This document shows, in pieces, positions 41,055 to 54,107 of a stretch of DNA of 62,000 bases (positions within the stretch are counted from its first letter, which is position 1; each line of letters opens with the position of its first letter). The notes under the pieces were generated by a model. The model did no database searches. It worked only from the letters and a program-made list of their open reading frames with translations, and was not told the origin of the DNA. Made by a program: the position numbers and the translations under genes. The stretch is from Chrysomallon squamiferum. Taxonomy: Eukaryota > Mollusca > Gastropoda > Neomphalida > Peltospiridae. The stretch lies in NCBI GenBank assembly GCA_012295275.1, contig CM022671.1, forward strand, positions 35,274,183 through 35,336,182, given 5' to 3'.

Positions 41055-41864
41055 CATCATCATCATCATCATCATCATCATTGTTATTATTATTGTTATT
41101 TTTATTTATTTATTTATTTTTTTATCCCAATAGTTTTTGATACTTTCTGGTGAAGTTTTGAAATCCTTATTTCATGAAAAATTTATTTTTGTTTAATATT
41201 AATTTTACTATTAATATAATTTTCAGATGTTTGATTGTTTCACAACACATAAATTACCTGTTTGTTTGTTTTTCCTATTTCTTCTCTTTTTCTTCTTTTT
41301 TTTTTTTTTTTTTTACTTTCTCCTTTCACCAATGATTACTTACGTAGCTGTCATTATTTATTTAACTGACTGTAAATTTACATTCTCATAGTGACATAAA
41401 ATACATAAAAACACATTCACTAAGAAAAAAGTATAAATAATTCTTATTTTTGTTGTTCTTATTATTGTTATTATTATTATCATCATCATCATCATCATCA
41501 TCATTGCTATTGTTGTTGTTATTGTTTTTTTATTTATTATTATTGTTGTAATTTATTTATTTGTTGTTGAAAATCCTCCCTGTTTACTGTTAATTGAAGA
41601 AGAAATGAGAAACTCGTATCAGTCCAGTGAGAATGAATTAACCTAAATATGTTACTGACAGAAATAATTGATTTACTTTGATAATTTATGAACATGTACT
41701 AGTTATTCCCCATTCTAGTCACAGGCAGACAATGTTTGTATTTTATATTTTATAGACAAACTGTGACTTGTGTACACTTTTAAACATTATGTAAATAACA
41801 GAAAGGTAAAATGCATAAAACAACAACAACAACAACAAGAATAATAATAATACAGCAACAGTAT

Positions 41865-41900
<36 letters not shown>

Positions 41901-43038
41901 AAATTTCTAAAGTTGATACAGAATTTGTACTTAATCAGAACAGTTCAAACACAATTAATAATACATTGTAATAAACAATATTTATCTTTAATTAAACTGA
42001 TCTAAAATTACTTTGATTAAATTTATTTTGACTTAATACTCTTGAAAATAAAACCTCAAAACAAAACAGTTATTTCAAAAAAGTGTAATAATTTGTATCA
42101 CTTATTGTTTATTTTCTTTATAACACTGTGCTTTGTTTGCTTTTCATTACTGTTGTCATGTTTGTTTGTTTCTTTTCAAATCCAAATGAAATACATAAAT
42201 TTACCATTAAACAAAACAAAGTGTATAATTAAAATATTTTGCTGAATGAAATGTGATACATTTATTTCATTTAAGTATTAAAAAAAAAAAATATTGGCAT
42301 TTTCTATTAATATTTTTATACTATTGAACTTTGAGAATAAAATTAAAAAAAAAAATTAAAATAAATAAAAACAAAAATTAAAATAAAATAAATATTTTGT
42401 TCTGTTACTTGTAATATTTATTTACTTACTTACTTACTTACTTACTTATTTATTTATTTATTTTATTATTACTAAATTTACTGATGGAATGATTGGAGTG
42501 TTTTAGGGACAATGTAAGCTTTGATGATGTTAATTAAACATTTTAAAAAATAATAATAAATAAAACAAGTAATAACAAAAAAAATGAAATATGTACACTC
42601 ATTTTATGTTATTTAAAACAAACTATTTCTTATTATAAATTATACCTCAAATATTTGTTGTGAGTTATTTTTTTATTTCAGTTCAATGGTAATAGAAATT
42701 TTGCAATGTTTTATTTTGATATGATACTATCAATTTGTTTAACAAAGTTTTGAAACAAAAACTTTTTTTTTTTTTTTTTTTAACAAACGGCAAAAGAAAT
42801 AAATGTACTATAATGTTTATTTTCTTTTCTTCTTTTTAATTATTATTTGTTTATATGTATTCACTAATATTTTATTATTACCATAAAGTTTTTTTTTAAT
42901 AGTTTTTGTATAAACTTTTATTTTTTTTATTTATTCATAAAAATGCATTCACGATTTGTGTCAAACTAAAAAAAAAAAAATAATAGTAATAATAAAATGC
43001 AGAATATTTGAGTGTAAAATGATATTGTGTAATTTCAG
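39355..43038. other. Intron of about 3.7 kb
   Basis: AT-rich with TTA, ATC, AAAT and poly-T microsatellites, notably about 40986-41110, 41460-41545 and 41865-41902. No exon seen. Confidence 0.6.
40986..41110. repeat. (TTA)n-(ATC)n microsatellite
   Basis: About 65 bp TTA units grading into ATC units. A similar shorter composite recurs at 41460-41545. Confidence 0.95.
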
Positions 43039-43158
43039 ACGAAACAAGAAGAGAGAGAGAAAGAAAGACAACTGCAGAAGAAGATAACAGAGTACCAGAC
43101 ACAGATACAGCGACTGGAGCGAAGAATCAATTTACTCAGAACTGAAAATGAGTCTTTG
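43039..43158 (+). CDS. RIMBP: RIM-binding protein coiled-coil exon A
   Basis: Seen: acceptor AATTTCAG/ACGAAA and donor TTG/GTGAGT enclose 40 codons, phase 0 to 0. The peptide runs TKQEEREKERQLQKKITEYQ and continues with heptad-spaced Leu/Ile to an LLRTENESL end. Family: this position corresponds to the Leu-rich start of the N-terminal coiled coil in vertebrate TSPOAP1, ahead of the conserved NAELA segment. RIMBPs are presynaptic scaffolds that bridge RIM and voltage-gated calcium channels. Recognition rests mainly on the two exons that follow; this exon alone would be a generic coiled coil. Confidence 0.82.
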
Positions 43159-44579
43159 GTGAGTTTCACCTGTCAGAAAATATCAAAATTGTTTACTTTA
43201 ATAATTTTCAGTTGTCAAGTGTTAAGTGTAAATTATCTTCAACTGGTTACATTTTGAAATTTCTAGTTGTTTCAAATTGTTTAATTTAAAGAATTTTTTC
43301 TTATTTAAATTTTAGAATTTATTTATTTATTTATTGTGAACTGAAAATTAATTTATGATAATATATTATAATTAGAAGAAAGATTTAATATTACTGTCAA
43401 AACAAATTACCTGTTTAATTCTGCTACTTTCTTTAAGTTTACTGTGAAAAAAAACATATTTTTTGTTTATTATTTTTAAAGACTGAATATTAAATACCAG
43501 TTATAAAAAAAATTTTTTTTTTTTATCATACACTGTTTATAAAATTAAGTTTTTGTAAATTTATAAATCTGTTAAATTTAATTTATAAAATATCTAAAAT
43601 TTCATCATAGATATTAATTTATTCTGTTAAAATTTGTAAACTTCATTAATTTTATATTGAAATGAAAACTAATTTTTTGTATTTCTATTAGTTTATAGTA
43701 TTTCAGTTTTTGCATATCTCAATGTTATTTTATACAAAATGTTTATTATAACACTTATTCAATTTTACATATTATGAAACTTTCAAGCCAGTAATTTACT
43801 GTTTTAAGTAAGTCACATTTTACAGAAAATGTTTAACATTCTTATAGTTCAATTTTTGATGATTATTATTATTATTATGATAATTATTCTTTTAAATCAG
43901 TCATTATGTATATCTTTCTCAATATTGTATATAATTATATACCTATATGTCTATACATAATAGATGAATGAGTGTGAAACTATTTGACTGTGTGTGTGTG
44001 TGTGTGTGTATATGTATCTGTTTTTGTATTTGAGTTAACTTTCTCCATTGTCAGCTATTACTGAGTATTACTGTATTGTCTATGTTTTTGAGTTAAATTT
44101 TAACTACCATCAACTCAGTTATTGAAGTCTGAGTTTTTGAGTTAACTCACATCAACTCACAGTTATTGAAGTCTGTGTTTTTGAGTTAACTTTAACAGTT
44201 ATTGAAGTCTGTGTTTTTGAGTTAACTCACATCAACTCACAGTTATTGAAGTCTGTGTTTTTGAGTTAACTTTTAACAGTTATTGAAGTCTGTGTTTTTG
44301 AGTTAACTTTTAACAGTTATTGAAGTCTGTGTTTTTGAGTTAACTTTTAACAGTTATTGAAGTCTTGTGTTTTTGAGTTAACTTTTAACAGTTATTGAAG
44401 TCTGTGTTTTTGAGTTAACTCACATCAACTCACAGTTATTGAAGTCTGTGTTTTTGAGTTAACTTTAACAGTTATTGAAGTCTGTGTTTTTGAGTTAACT
44501 CACATCAACTCACAGTTATTGAAGTCTGTGTTTTTGAGTTAACTTTTAACAGTTATTGAAGTCTGTGTTTTTTTCTCAG
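43159..44579. other. Intron of 1.4 kb ending in a minisatellite
   Basis: AT-rich sequence followed by the 12-copy minisatellite at 44080-44578 that runs into the acceptor of the next exon. Confidence 0.8.
44080..44578. repeat. Minisatellite, 12 copies, in two unit lengths, ending at a splice acceptor
   Basis: The core GTTATTGAAGTCTGTGTTTT occurs 12 times. Units carry either a short linker (TTTTAACA, about 36 bp unit) or a long one (CTCACATCAACTCACA, about 44 bp unit). Units 1, 3, 8 and 10 are long, the others short. The last unit diverges after GTGTTTT into TTTTCTCAG, the acceptor of the 44580 exon. Confidence 0.96.
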
Positions 44580-44711
44580 CGACGACAGAAAGATGATCAG
44601 AAGCCGCTGGAAGAGAAGATAAAATCTCTGAAGAAGAGAAATGCGGAACTGGCAGCCATTGCCAGGCGACTGGAAGAAAAAACCAAATCTTTACAGCAAG
44701 AAAACTTGAAG
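44580..44711 (+). CDS. RIMBP: RIM-binding protein coiled-coil exon B (NAELA segment)
   Basis: Seen: acceptor TTTTTTTCTCAG/CGACGA and donor AAG/GTGACA enclose 44 codons, phase 0 to 0. The peptide includes EEKIKSLKKRNAELAAIARR followed by LEEKTKSLQQENLK. Family: from memory human TSPOAP1 has RKNAELAVIAKRLEERARK in the same place, which makes this the diagnostic exon. It forms part of the N-terminal coiled coil, a protein-interaction region. The whole acceptor pyrimidine tract is built from the terminal unit of the preceding minisatellite. Confidence 0.9.
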
Positions 44712-45878
<1,167 letters not shown>

Positions 45879-46064
45879 AGGAACAAGGAAGATGGAGGTC
45901 AGGAATCAGAACACCTCAAGAGACTGTTTGCTCGACAGAGAGCCAAAGATTTGGCAGAACATGCCAAAAACATGCTGGCCAAAGATCGGGAAATTGAAGA
46001 TCTTCGTAAAAAGTGCCAGGAACTGGCCAGTCAACTTAGCAATGGAGAATTCTATGCCCCAGAG
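45879..46064 (+). CDS. RIMBP: RIM-binding protein coiled-coil exon C (ARQRAKDL segment)
   Basis: Seen: acceptor ACACAG/AGGAAC and donor GAG/GTAAAT enclose 62 codons, phase 0 to 0. The central peptide is LFARQRAKDLAEHAKNMLAK followed by DREIEDLRKKCQELASQL. Family: human TSPOAP1, from memory, reads ALARQRARDLSETASALLAK and DKQIAALQRECRELQARL here, a residue-by-residue match through the whole segment. This is the strongest evidence for the gene call. The frame is also open some 50 nt upstream of the acceptor, but that is intron. Confidence 0.92.
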
Positions 46065-46199
46065 GTAAATCTTTTAAATTTGAAATCTTTTTGTAATGTA
46101 TATTGTTAGTTTTATATTCATTAAGGAGATAGCATGTCTGAATTGTGAATATTTTTTTATTTATTGTTGTTGTTATTGTTATTGTTATTGTTATTAAAC

Positions 46200-46236
<37 letters not shown>

Positions 46237-46284
46237 CATTAAAATTACTTTTATAATTGTTATTGTTACGATTACAACTGCTAC

Positions 46285-46332
<48 letters not shown>

Positions 46333-46380
46333 CATTAAAATTACTTTTATAATTGTTATTGTTACGATTACAACTGCTAC

Positions 46381-46426
<46 letters not shown>

Positions 46427-47006
46427 AATTTCCATATATTTCATTATGTATCTGTGCATGTATGTAGATTTCTATTTCTATTTTGCTAAAAAGAATGGAT
46501 GGATGAATTCATGTAAAATAGAAAATAAATAATTCCTATAATATGTACACCAATAAGATTAGCCCATAATGTGACTGCACCAGGATAGTTTATTTGTGTC
46601 AGGGGGAGGATGTGAGTATGGGTGTGGGTGTATGTATTATCCTCACCATTCATGACTAATGTAAACTGTTTGTGTTGATCTGTTTGTTTGTTTATTCAGA
46701 ATGTACAGGTGTATGAGGAGAAAGAGGAGCTGGTGACTATAACTGTTTGTTTGTTTGTTCAGAATGTACAGGTGTATGAGGAGAAAGAGGAGCTGGTGAC
46801 TATAACTGTTTGTTTGTTTGTTCAGAATGTACAGGTGTATGAGGAGAAAGAGGAGCTGGTGACTATAACTGTTTGTTTGTTTATTCAGAATGTACAGGTG
46901 TATTAGGAGAAAGAGGAGCTGGTGACTATAACTGTTTATTCAGAATGTACAGGTGTATGAGGAGAAGGAGGAGCTGGTGACTATAACTGTTTGTTTGTTT
47001 ATTCAG
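46065..47006. other. Intron of 0.94 kb with duplicated splice acceptors
   Basis: Holds the (TTA)n block and its 96-bp duplication (46158-46430) and five extra copies of the next exon's head (46681-47006). Confidence 0.85.
46158..46430. repeat. (TTA)n tract with a 96-bp-spaced direct duplication
   Basis: A 54-bp complex segment containing GTTACGATTACAACTGCTAC is identical at 46231-46284 and 46327-46380, each copy between (TTA)n runs. It probably arose by unequal exchange within the microsatellite. Confidence 0.96.
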
Positions 47007-47060
47007 AATGTACAGGTGTATGAGGAGAAGGAGGAGCTGGTGACTATAATAAAACAAGCA
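46681..47060 (+). repeat. Six tandem copies of a 3' splice site plus exon head (63-bp unit)
   Basis: Each unit is CTGTTTGTTTGTTTATTCAG joined to 43 bp of exon-like sequence coding NVQVYEEKEELVTI. Exon-like starts lie at 46700, 46763, 46826, 46889, 46944 and 47007. Spacing is 63 bp except for 55 bp between copies 4 and 5, an 8-bp loss in the TGTT tract. Copy 4 has TAT-TAG, an in-frame stop. Copy 6 continues into the full exon. Confidence 0.97.
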
Positions 47061-47114
47061 GCCAAAGAACGGCTACAGCTTGAGAGACAACTCACTAGAG
47101 GCAAGCCAGTGGAG
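47007..47114 (+). CDS. RIMBP: RIM-binding protein coiled-coil exon D
   Basis: Seen: acceptor TTTATTCAG/AATGTA and donor GAG/GTAAGT enclose 36 codons, phase 0 to 0. The peptide starts NVQVYEEKEELVTIIKQAAK and continues ERLQLERQLTRGKPVE. Family: it aligns by position with the TSPOAP1 stretch that ends LRLQRQIALR, following the ARQRA segment. The first 14 residues are repeated upstream by tandem duplication. Acceptor use at 46943 would insert 21 residues in frame (NVQVYEEKEELVTI plus TVCLFIQ). The four acceptors before that would meet a stop. Later exons (FN3 and SH3 domains expected) are not found in the window. Confidence 0.87.
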
Positions 47115-48055
47115 GTAAGTCAGTCTCAATTATTTTAGAAGTGTCAGTTGTCTCCCTTGACCTTTTTGCGTGAGAAATATAATTTTTATTTATTTATTTG
47201 TTCCTTTAAATTTGTTATTGTTGTTTGTTGTTGTTTTTTTTTGTGTTTTTTTGTAGATAATTTATTTTAATTTTGTTTTATTATTATATATTTGTTTTCT
47301 TCTTTTAAAATTACAGGTTTAATTTAAATTATTTAGTACTTTTCTCAGTAGTTACTTGTTATCTTTTTATCTTATTAAAAACAAGTTTCAGTCCTTCATC
47401 TCTCCATCGTGTCACTGTCAGAGATTATTATGAAACAATGGCAACATAAAATATACTCAGCATTCTAATTCCTGATAACACTGTCATATATAGAAATTTT
47501 AAAATAACATTTACTTACAATTGAATCAGACAAAACCAGTTGTAAATTCTTCAAAATGTTCTGAGAAAATGTTGAGATGCAGAAGTGTTGGAAGATTTCT
47601 CCCATTTATCAAACAGTTTTGTGTATTTCCATTCTTTCACATTTTTCCTCTGTCCTATTTTCCTTCTTTCTTTTTCTTCCTTTCGTTTTCTTCTTTTTTC
47701 TTACAGTTTTACAATTATTTTTTCCTTTCTTTTATTTTTTCTAATTTTAGTATCCTACTTTTTTCTTTACTACTACTAATAATAATACTAATACTATTAC
47801 TATTACTGTTATTATTATATTTTATACTGTTCATTTATTATTTTATTAAGGTACCAGAAATTCTCTAAACAACATATCTTAAGTTAAATTTTGGATGCAG
47901 TATATTAATCAATGTCTCCTGACCAGATGTAACCAAATGTTAATTAAGTTGTTGGGAGTATTTGTTGTTTTGTGCTGTGAATTAAATTTTACAACTCTGA
48001 GGATTTAAAAAAAATATATATATATATATTTTTAAATTTTGAAAAAAAATGAAGT

Positions 48056-48067
48056 TGTTTATTTATT

Positions 48068-48136
<69 letters not shown>

Positions 48137-48137
48137 T
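48056..48137. repeat. (TTTA)n-(TTA)n microsatellite
   Basis: About 80 bp. A similar TTTA to TTA composite recurs at 48583-48664. Confidence 0.96.
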
Positions 48138-48549
48138 ATTAATTAACAGTACTTTAATAAAAATAAAAACATCAACAACAATAACTATAATAGCATTAGT
48201 AGTAGTAGTAGCAGTAGGGCTGTAAAAACAATGAAGCAATGAGATCAATGATAAATTACGTTATAAACTTTTCACCAGACACTTGTTGTGTAATAGAAGT
48301 ATCAAAATGATAGAGAAGAAAAGACACATTGTTATTTATTGTTAGAGTGTAGTATTTTGTATAACAAGCTATTCAAACAGACACAATGACTACAACAGCT
48401 GTTTAAGTCTATGAATATGTATGACATTTTGACTGGCACACTTCCAATAGCTGAAAATAAATAATAATGGGTTCGCTTGTAGAACACTTTTATTTCAAGA
48501 ATTTTTAATTTTAGATTTATTTATTTATTTATTTCATTGTTATTAATTT

Positions 48550-48585
48550 TTTGTTGTTTGTTTGGTTGGTTGTTTGTTTGTTTGT

Positions 48586-48663
<78 letters not shown>

Positions 48664-48664
48664 T
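48550..48664. repeat. (TTTG)n-(TTTA)n-(TTA)n microsatellite
   Basis: Three successive unit types in one tract. Confidence 0.95.
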
Positions 48665-49379
48665 AATGTATTTATTTTATTATTCTAGTATTTTTGATTC
48701 AGTAATGGTTTTGACCTGAAAGCTGCTGCCTTGTTTACCTTTTAATTTTATTTATTTTATTTTTTTTTAATTAGATTTTCATCAGTATTTTATTAGACAT
48801 TCCAGTAATTGTATTTTGACAAGATTCCTTTGAAGTTGAAATGAGTTTTTGTTTACGTTATCGATTAGTTTGTTAATGCAGTAAGTAAGATTTAAAAAAT
48901 GTAATTTTACAGAAAAACCTGTATATGTGTGCCATGCATATGTTTGACTCTACTGTTTTGTGTTAGACACATGTATAGTTGTACTTACACAATACACAGT
49001 AACATTTCAATCTGAATCAGATGTTTATATCGTTATACTGTTTAAAACAATGTAATATAATGTAATACTTTGCAGCTGATAATTCTCCATACTAGATGGC
49101 ATGATTTTTCAGAATGTTTTTAAGAAAATTATTTCTAAGGAGCTTCAGACAAACTTGTATTATTCTGCTCTGAGTGTGAGTAAATTGTTCTGTAGTTAAA
49201 TTTAAAAGGATAATGGATGAGCAAGGTTGGCAGAACAAAGATAAGTTTCAAAACTCCTTGGTAGGTGGTGTACTGTGCAGTAGAATTATGTAGAAGGATA
49301 ATTGTTAATAATTTATTTCTATTCCCGACTGGGTTCACCAATGGATGTATCACAGTATGTGGTAAGTGTTTTTCTTTGT

Positions 49380-49577
<198 letters not shown>

Positions 49578-50041
49578 ATGTCAGTGATATAAAAAAAAAC
49601 CGACTGAAAAACAAACAATGTTTAAAAGACCAGTCACAATCTAGAATGTATGATTGTTTACAGCTAGAGTTTTATTCCGGGGATATTTGTCTCTGATGCC
49701 AAATCATTGATCTGTGCTCACATCTTTGATTCATTCCCCAACATGCAGCTACATCAACTACATCAGTATTCATACAAGGGATTGTTCTAAGCAGATCTCT
49801 GATGAGTTCTGGATTACAAACCTTTAAATATTAATGTCCTCCAGCAGAACTGTGCTCACTGCAGTGTGTTTTACACTCTGACTCTCTCTGCCTCAGTGAG
49901 CGCTCACAGTAATTAGTTAATTGGTGTGATTTCCATCTTTCTCCTTGGATGTGATCAAACCAGCATCAACCCTGAGGTTGCCAACAGAAGCATGGGAGGC
50001 AGTGATGTTAACACCAGGCTTCCATTTAATATGAGGCATTA

Positions 50042-50345
50042 AAGTTAATGTGAGTCAGTGAGGTTAACATGATGCAGTAAAGTTAATGTGAGGCAGTAAG
50101 GTTAACATGATGCAGTAAAGTTAATGTGAGGCAGTAAGGTTGACATGATGCAGTAAAGTTAACATGAGGCAGTAAGGTTAACGGGAAGAAGGGACATTAA
50201 AATGAGTCAATAATATTAACGAGGTTATGGTGTTTACATTAAGCAGTTGTAATGTTAACATTAAACAGTAAAGTTAACACAAGGTTGTGAAGTCAACAGT
50301 AGACAGTGATGTTAATGTGAAGAAGTGATATTAGGACAAAGCTGT
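50042..50345. repeat. Degenerate 18-bp tandem array (36-bp higher order)
   Basis: Units of the form GTTAAYRTGAKGCAGTRA alternate between GTTAATGTGAGGCAGTAA and GTTAACATGATGCAGTAA, most regular at 50042-50185 and decaying to about 50345. Confidence 0.9.
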
Positions 50346-51105
50346 GAAGTTAAGATGATGGTAAAATTCTCAGTGAGGTTAATATTTAAAAAAACAGATA
50401 CAGCCCTTTCCCCATGTGTGTTTATCCCAGGGCTGTTCAGCTTTGTTACAATCCAATTAGTAAAATAATACATAGTTTCCTCCCCTTGGGCTGTTTTTCT
50501 TGTTCAGTGTCTTGTTAATTAAAAACAGTAGCATTATGATAAACTGTTTTCTTCCTTAGTTTTCCTCTGACACTTTGACTCTTCCAGTACACATACATGT
50601 GTATAAGTATGCATCTGCTGTAGACGGTGTTAACTGTATTTGATCTGATGTACTCATAGTAATTCATTATTTCTGAAGAAAGGTTCTGGTGAACCATGTG
50701 TATTAAAGTACAAGTAAGAAATCCCTTTGTGATAATCAGTAGAAACAAAACCCTGCAGTTTTGTGTTTTCTCTCTCTCTCTTACTATCCCTGAATAATTA
50801 CACTAATATAATGTTAAAACTACTGTATACAGTTTATTCAGTTATTAATAGTTCTGTATTTACAGTTAGAATGTTTATAGCGACTTTTATAATAATTATT
50901 ATTGTTGTTGTTGCCGTTGTTCTTGTTACTTGTAATGACTGATAAAACTGTTTCTTCAAGAAATGTGTTAAAGTATTAACCTTTATTTCTACATTTTTAA
51001 CATTATAAATTATTCTAATAAAGCTTCTAAAAATATAAAAATGTGAGATATTTTTTGACTGTAACTAACACATTCATACATACATTCATAGATAAATACA
51101 TACAT

Positions 51106-51160
51106 ATTTACACACACACACACATGCACACACACACACACACACACATATACATACATA
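51106..51160. repeat. (CA)n microsatellite
   Basis: CA runs with CATG interruptions, within a longer CATA-rich zone (51060-51260). Confidence 0.9.
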
Positions 51161-51719
51161 TACATTAAAACATAAATACAGATATATCTACACATGTAGA
51201 TACAGACATATGCATCTGAACACATATACACATAAACATACCCACATTTATACATAATATACATATAATTAGTTACAGACATAATAATACCTGATAATTT
51301 ATACACATTGCAGTACATGATTATTTACATTTATAGTACTAAATTATACAGTTTAGACACACAAACGTACATATAATGAAGGTTAACTTATTATTTATAT
51401 ATTCAGACCAATCTCAAGCAAACTGTTTAATGGAGGGTGCACCCAAGTTATTAGCTTTGTCCATCATTAGCCTGGGTCAACATTGCAGCATCAATAGTTT
51501 TGATAGCATTATTGGCTAAAGACCTACACAAGTGTGCGATACACTGTATATCTCACACTCCTCGGCTTGTACTCACTGACAGGCTGTTATATACAGTACG
51601 TAGATACCTGACAGAGGATATGATTACCTTTTAGCCTAAGATGATATTCTACTTAAATCATAAGGATCAATGGTGATGGTTAGAGACTGGGAACACCACA
51701 CTGCTGTTTGTGAACATAG

Positions 51720-52093
51720 TTTTTTTCTTTCTTTCAAAATATTGAATAAACGCCGGCCAGATGATGCGGTATCCGGTATTGATCTTGTACAGCGATGGCT
51801 GCTGCTTTGGTGTGGTCTGGCGTAGCTGGTTGGCATGAGCTGATAGCATTAAAACGGTTTACTGGCGACGTTCATATCCTGGCCTCATCTGACCACTTCC
51901 GACGATGACAACCACAGCCATGTTGTAAGCAGCAACAGCACTGCAACCGGTCGAGAGATGTTTCACCGAGTAGATTATTATCAAAAAAACCCAACCTAAA
52001 ACAGTTTCCACGCCGGTACCACCTACTGCAGGGTAGAAGCTACACAAATGATGAATTGTCTTTTCCTGTTGAGAAATTAGATGAATTAACAAG
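51720..52093. other. GC-richer complex block, unidentified (possible old mobile-element fragment or exon)
   Basis: About 370 bp of CpG-containing, non-repetitive sequence standing out from AT-rich intron. Minus-strand frames of 60-77 codons are open across it but match nothing I recognise and are broken relative to one another. On the plus strand TACTGCAG/GGTAGAAGC ... AACAAG/GTAAAT (52032-52093) forms an acceptor-donor pair around 62 nt starting GRSYTNDELSFPVEKLDELT. Its length breaks the all-phase-0 pattern of the gene. No terminal repeats seen. Confidence 0.3.
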
Positions 52094-52669
52094 GTAAATT
52101 TGTATGTCTGTGTGTCTGTGTGTGTGTCTGGTTATTGTCCTTAGTCTTAGCGTCTTCTAACCTTGTCAGTGTTGTTTGTGTATTCTTCATTACAGTTTTG
52201 GGTTAAAGGTTTCATTTCCAGAACCTGTTGAATGATTTTCTGTTTTGTTTGAAGAAAAAAAAAGGAAGATGGTAATGATGTGGTGTGTTTTCCAGAGATA
52301 AAACTGACATGTTAATATTCATTGGTAGTTCAGGTGTACAGGTGTGTTGATGATAGTTTACACATTACTCTTATCTACTTTTCAGGTGTTATATCATTAT
52401 AGACACACTCTCAGTCTTTCTATCTATAGTTTTTTATTTTTTATTTTATTTTTATTTTTTTTTATTTATTTGATTGGTTCTTCTCCATAAAACATGGAGA
52501 GAAATTTGTTGGGTTTTTTTCACTGTTTTTGATTTTTGGATATTAATAAATCTTTGTTTATGTCTATTAATCTATCTTATTACTTTACTCATATTTTATA
52601 TAAAATATTTATTTACTAAATTTATTCACAGTTCTGCCACTGACATGTATAATTGTCCTTTAAAATTCA

Positions 52670-53180
52670 AAAATAAATGTTAACATGTCAAGTATTCTTT
52701 ACATATTAGAATTAATTTTAAAAATAAATGTTAACATGTCAAGTATTCTTTACATATTAGAATTAATTTTAAAAATAAATGTTAACATGTCAAGTATTCT
52801 TTACATATCAGAATTAATTTTAAAAATATATGTTAACATATCAAGTATTCTTTACATATGAGAATTAATTTTAAAAATATATGTTAACATATCAAGTATT
52901 CTTTACATATCAGAATTAATTTTAAAAATATATGTTAACATATCAAGTATTCTTTACATATCAGAATTAATTTTAAAAATAAATGTTAACATATCAAGTA
53001 TTCTTTACATATTAGAATTAATTTTAAAAATATATGTTAATATATCAAGTATTCTTTACATATCAGAATTAATTTTAAAAATATATGTTAATATATCAAG
53101 TATTCTTTACATATCAGAATTAATTTTAGAAAATACATGTTGACATATCAAGTATTCTTTATATATCTGGATATATCATA
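52670..53180. repeat. 51-bp satellite, about ten copies, with a decayed extension
   Basis: Units contain GTTAACATATCAAGTATTCTTTACATATCAGAATTAATTTTAAAAAT, with TGTCAAG variants in copies 1-3 and TATCAAG in later ones. Related but strongly diverged units (ATCATAACAAGTATCCTTTATAT) continue to about 53435, so the array has a sharp homogeneous core and an old flank. Confidence 0.95.
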
Positions 53181-54032
53181 ACAAGTATCCTTTATATTTC
53201 AAGAAACGTTAAAATCACTTAAAGCATTCCTTCTATATCAGGATATATCATAACAAGTATCCTTTATATATCAAAATAGATTAATATCACATAAAGACTT
53301 ACTCATGTATCAGGATAAATCATAACAAATATTCTTTATACTTCAAAACAAATAATATCACATCAAGTATTTACTGTGTATCTAGATATATTATAACATA
53401 TAACAAGTATCCTTTACATACTTGATACAATATTAAACATAACCTAGCAGGTTTCCACTGTGCATCAACTCCCACTCTGTAAACAAAAAAAAATATATAT
53501 ATATATATTTGTCTGCATAATTAACACATTCTTCTTAAGCAGATAAAAATATTTACATATCTCTTTGAGAGGTTATCTTCAGAATCATCACAGATAAAGA
53601 GATTTCTCTTCTAGTTCACTGATAAATATTTAATGTCAGCTAAATACCACTGGGGACATACATATCATATTTCATGACTAGATGTGTTATACCAAACTAC
53701 ATCCATCATGCTTCTGCTCATAAATAAAACTGATGTTCATATTAGTCTTTGTGGCATATCTCATTGTTTTTTTTCAACTGCAGAGGAAATAAACAGTTAT
53801 AAATGTTTTACAAGTTAGCTACAAACACATAGCTGTCACTTGAGAAAGCTATTTTAAAAAATCAAGATAATGGAAACTGCTTTTCTTCATCATTACTTAG
53901 GGTATTGATCTTAGAAATCTCTCTCTGTGTGTAAGTAATGTTATTAGGGGCAAGGTTATTATTTTTTGTTTGTGACATTATATAACACTGGGTGATGAAT
54001 AATGCTATTAGATACAAATACATAAACAGAAA

Positions 54033-54036
<4 letters not shown>

Positions 54037-54103
<67 letters not shown>
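54037..54103. repeat. (AG)n microsatellite
   Basis: About 33 GA units. Confidence 0.97.

Positions 54104-54107
<4 letters not shown>

Noticed and set aside
46036-46459. Poly-Ile and poly-Asn frames around the (TTA)n block
   Set aside because: Trinucleotide microsatellite inside an intron of the RIMBP-like gene.
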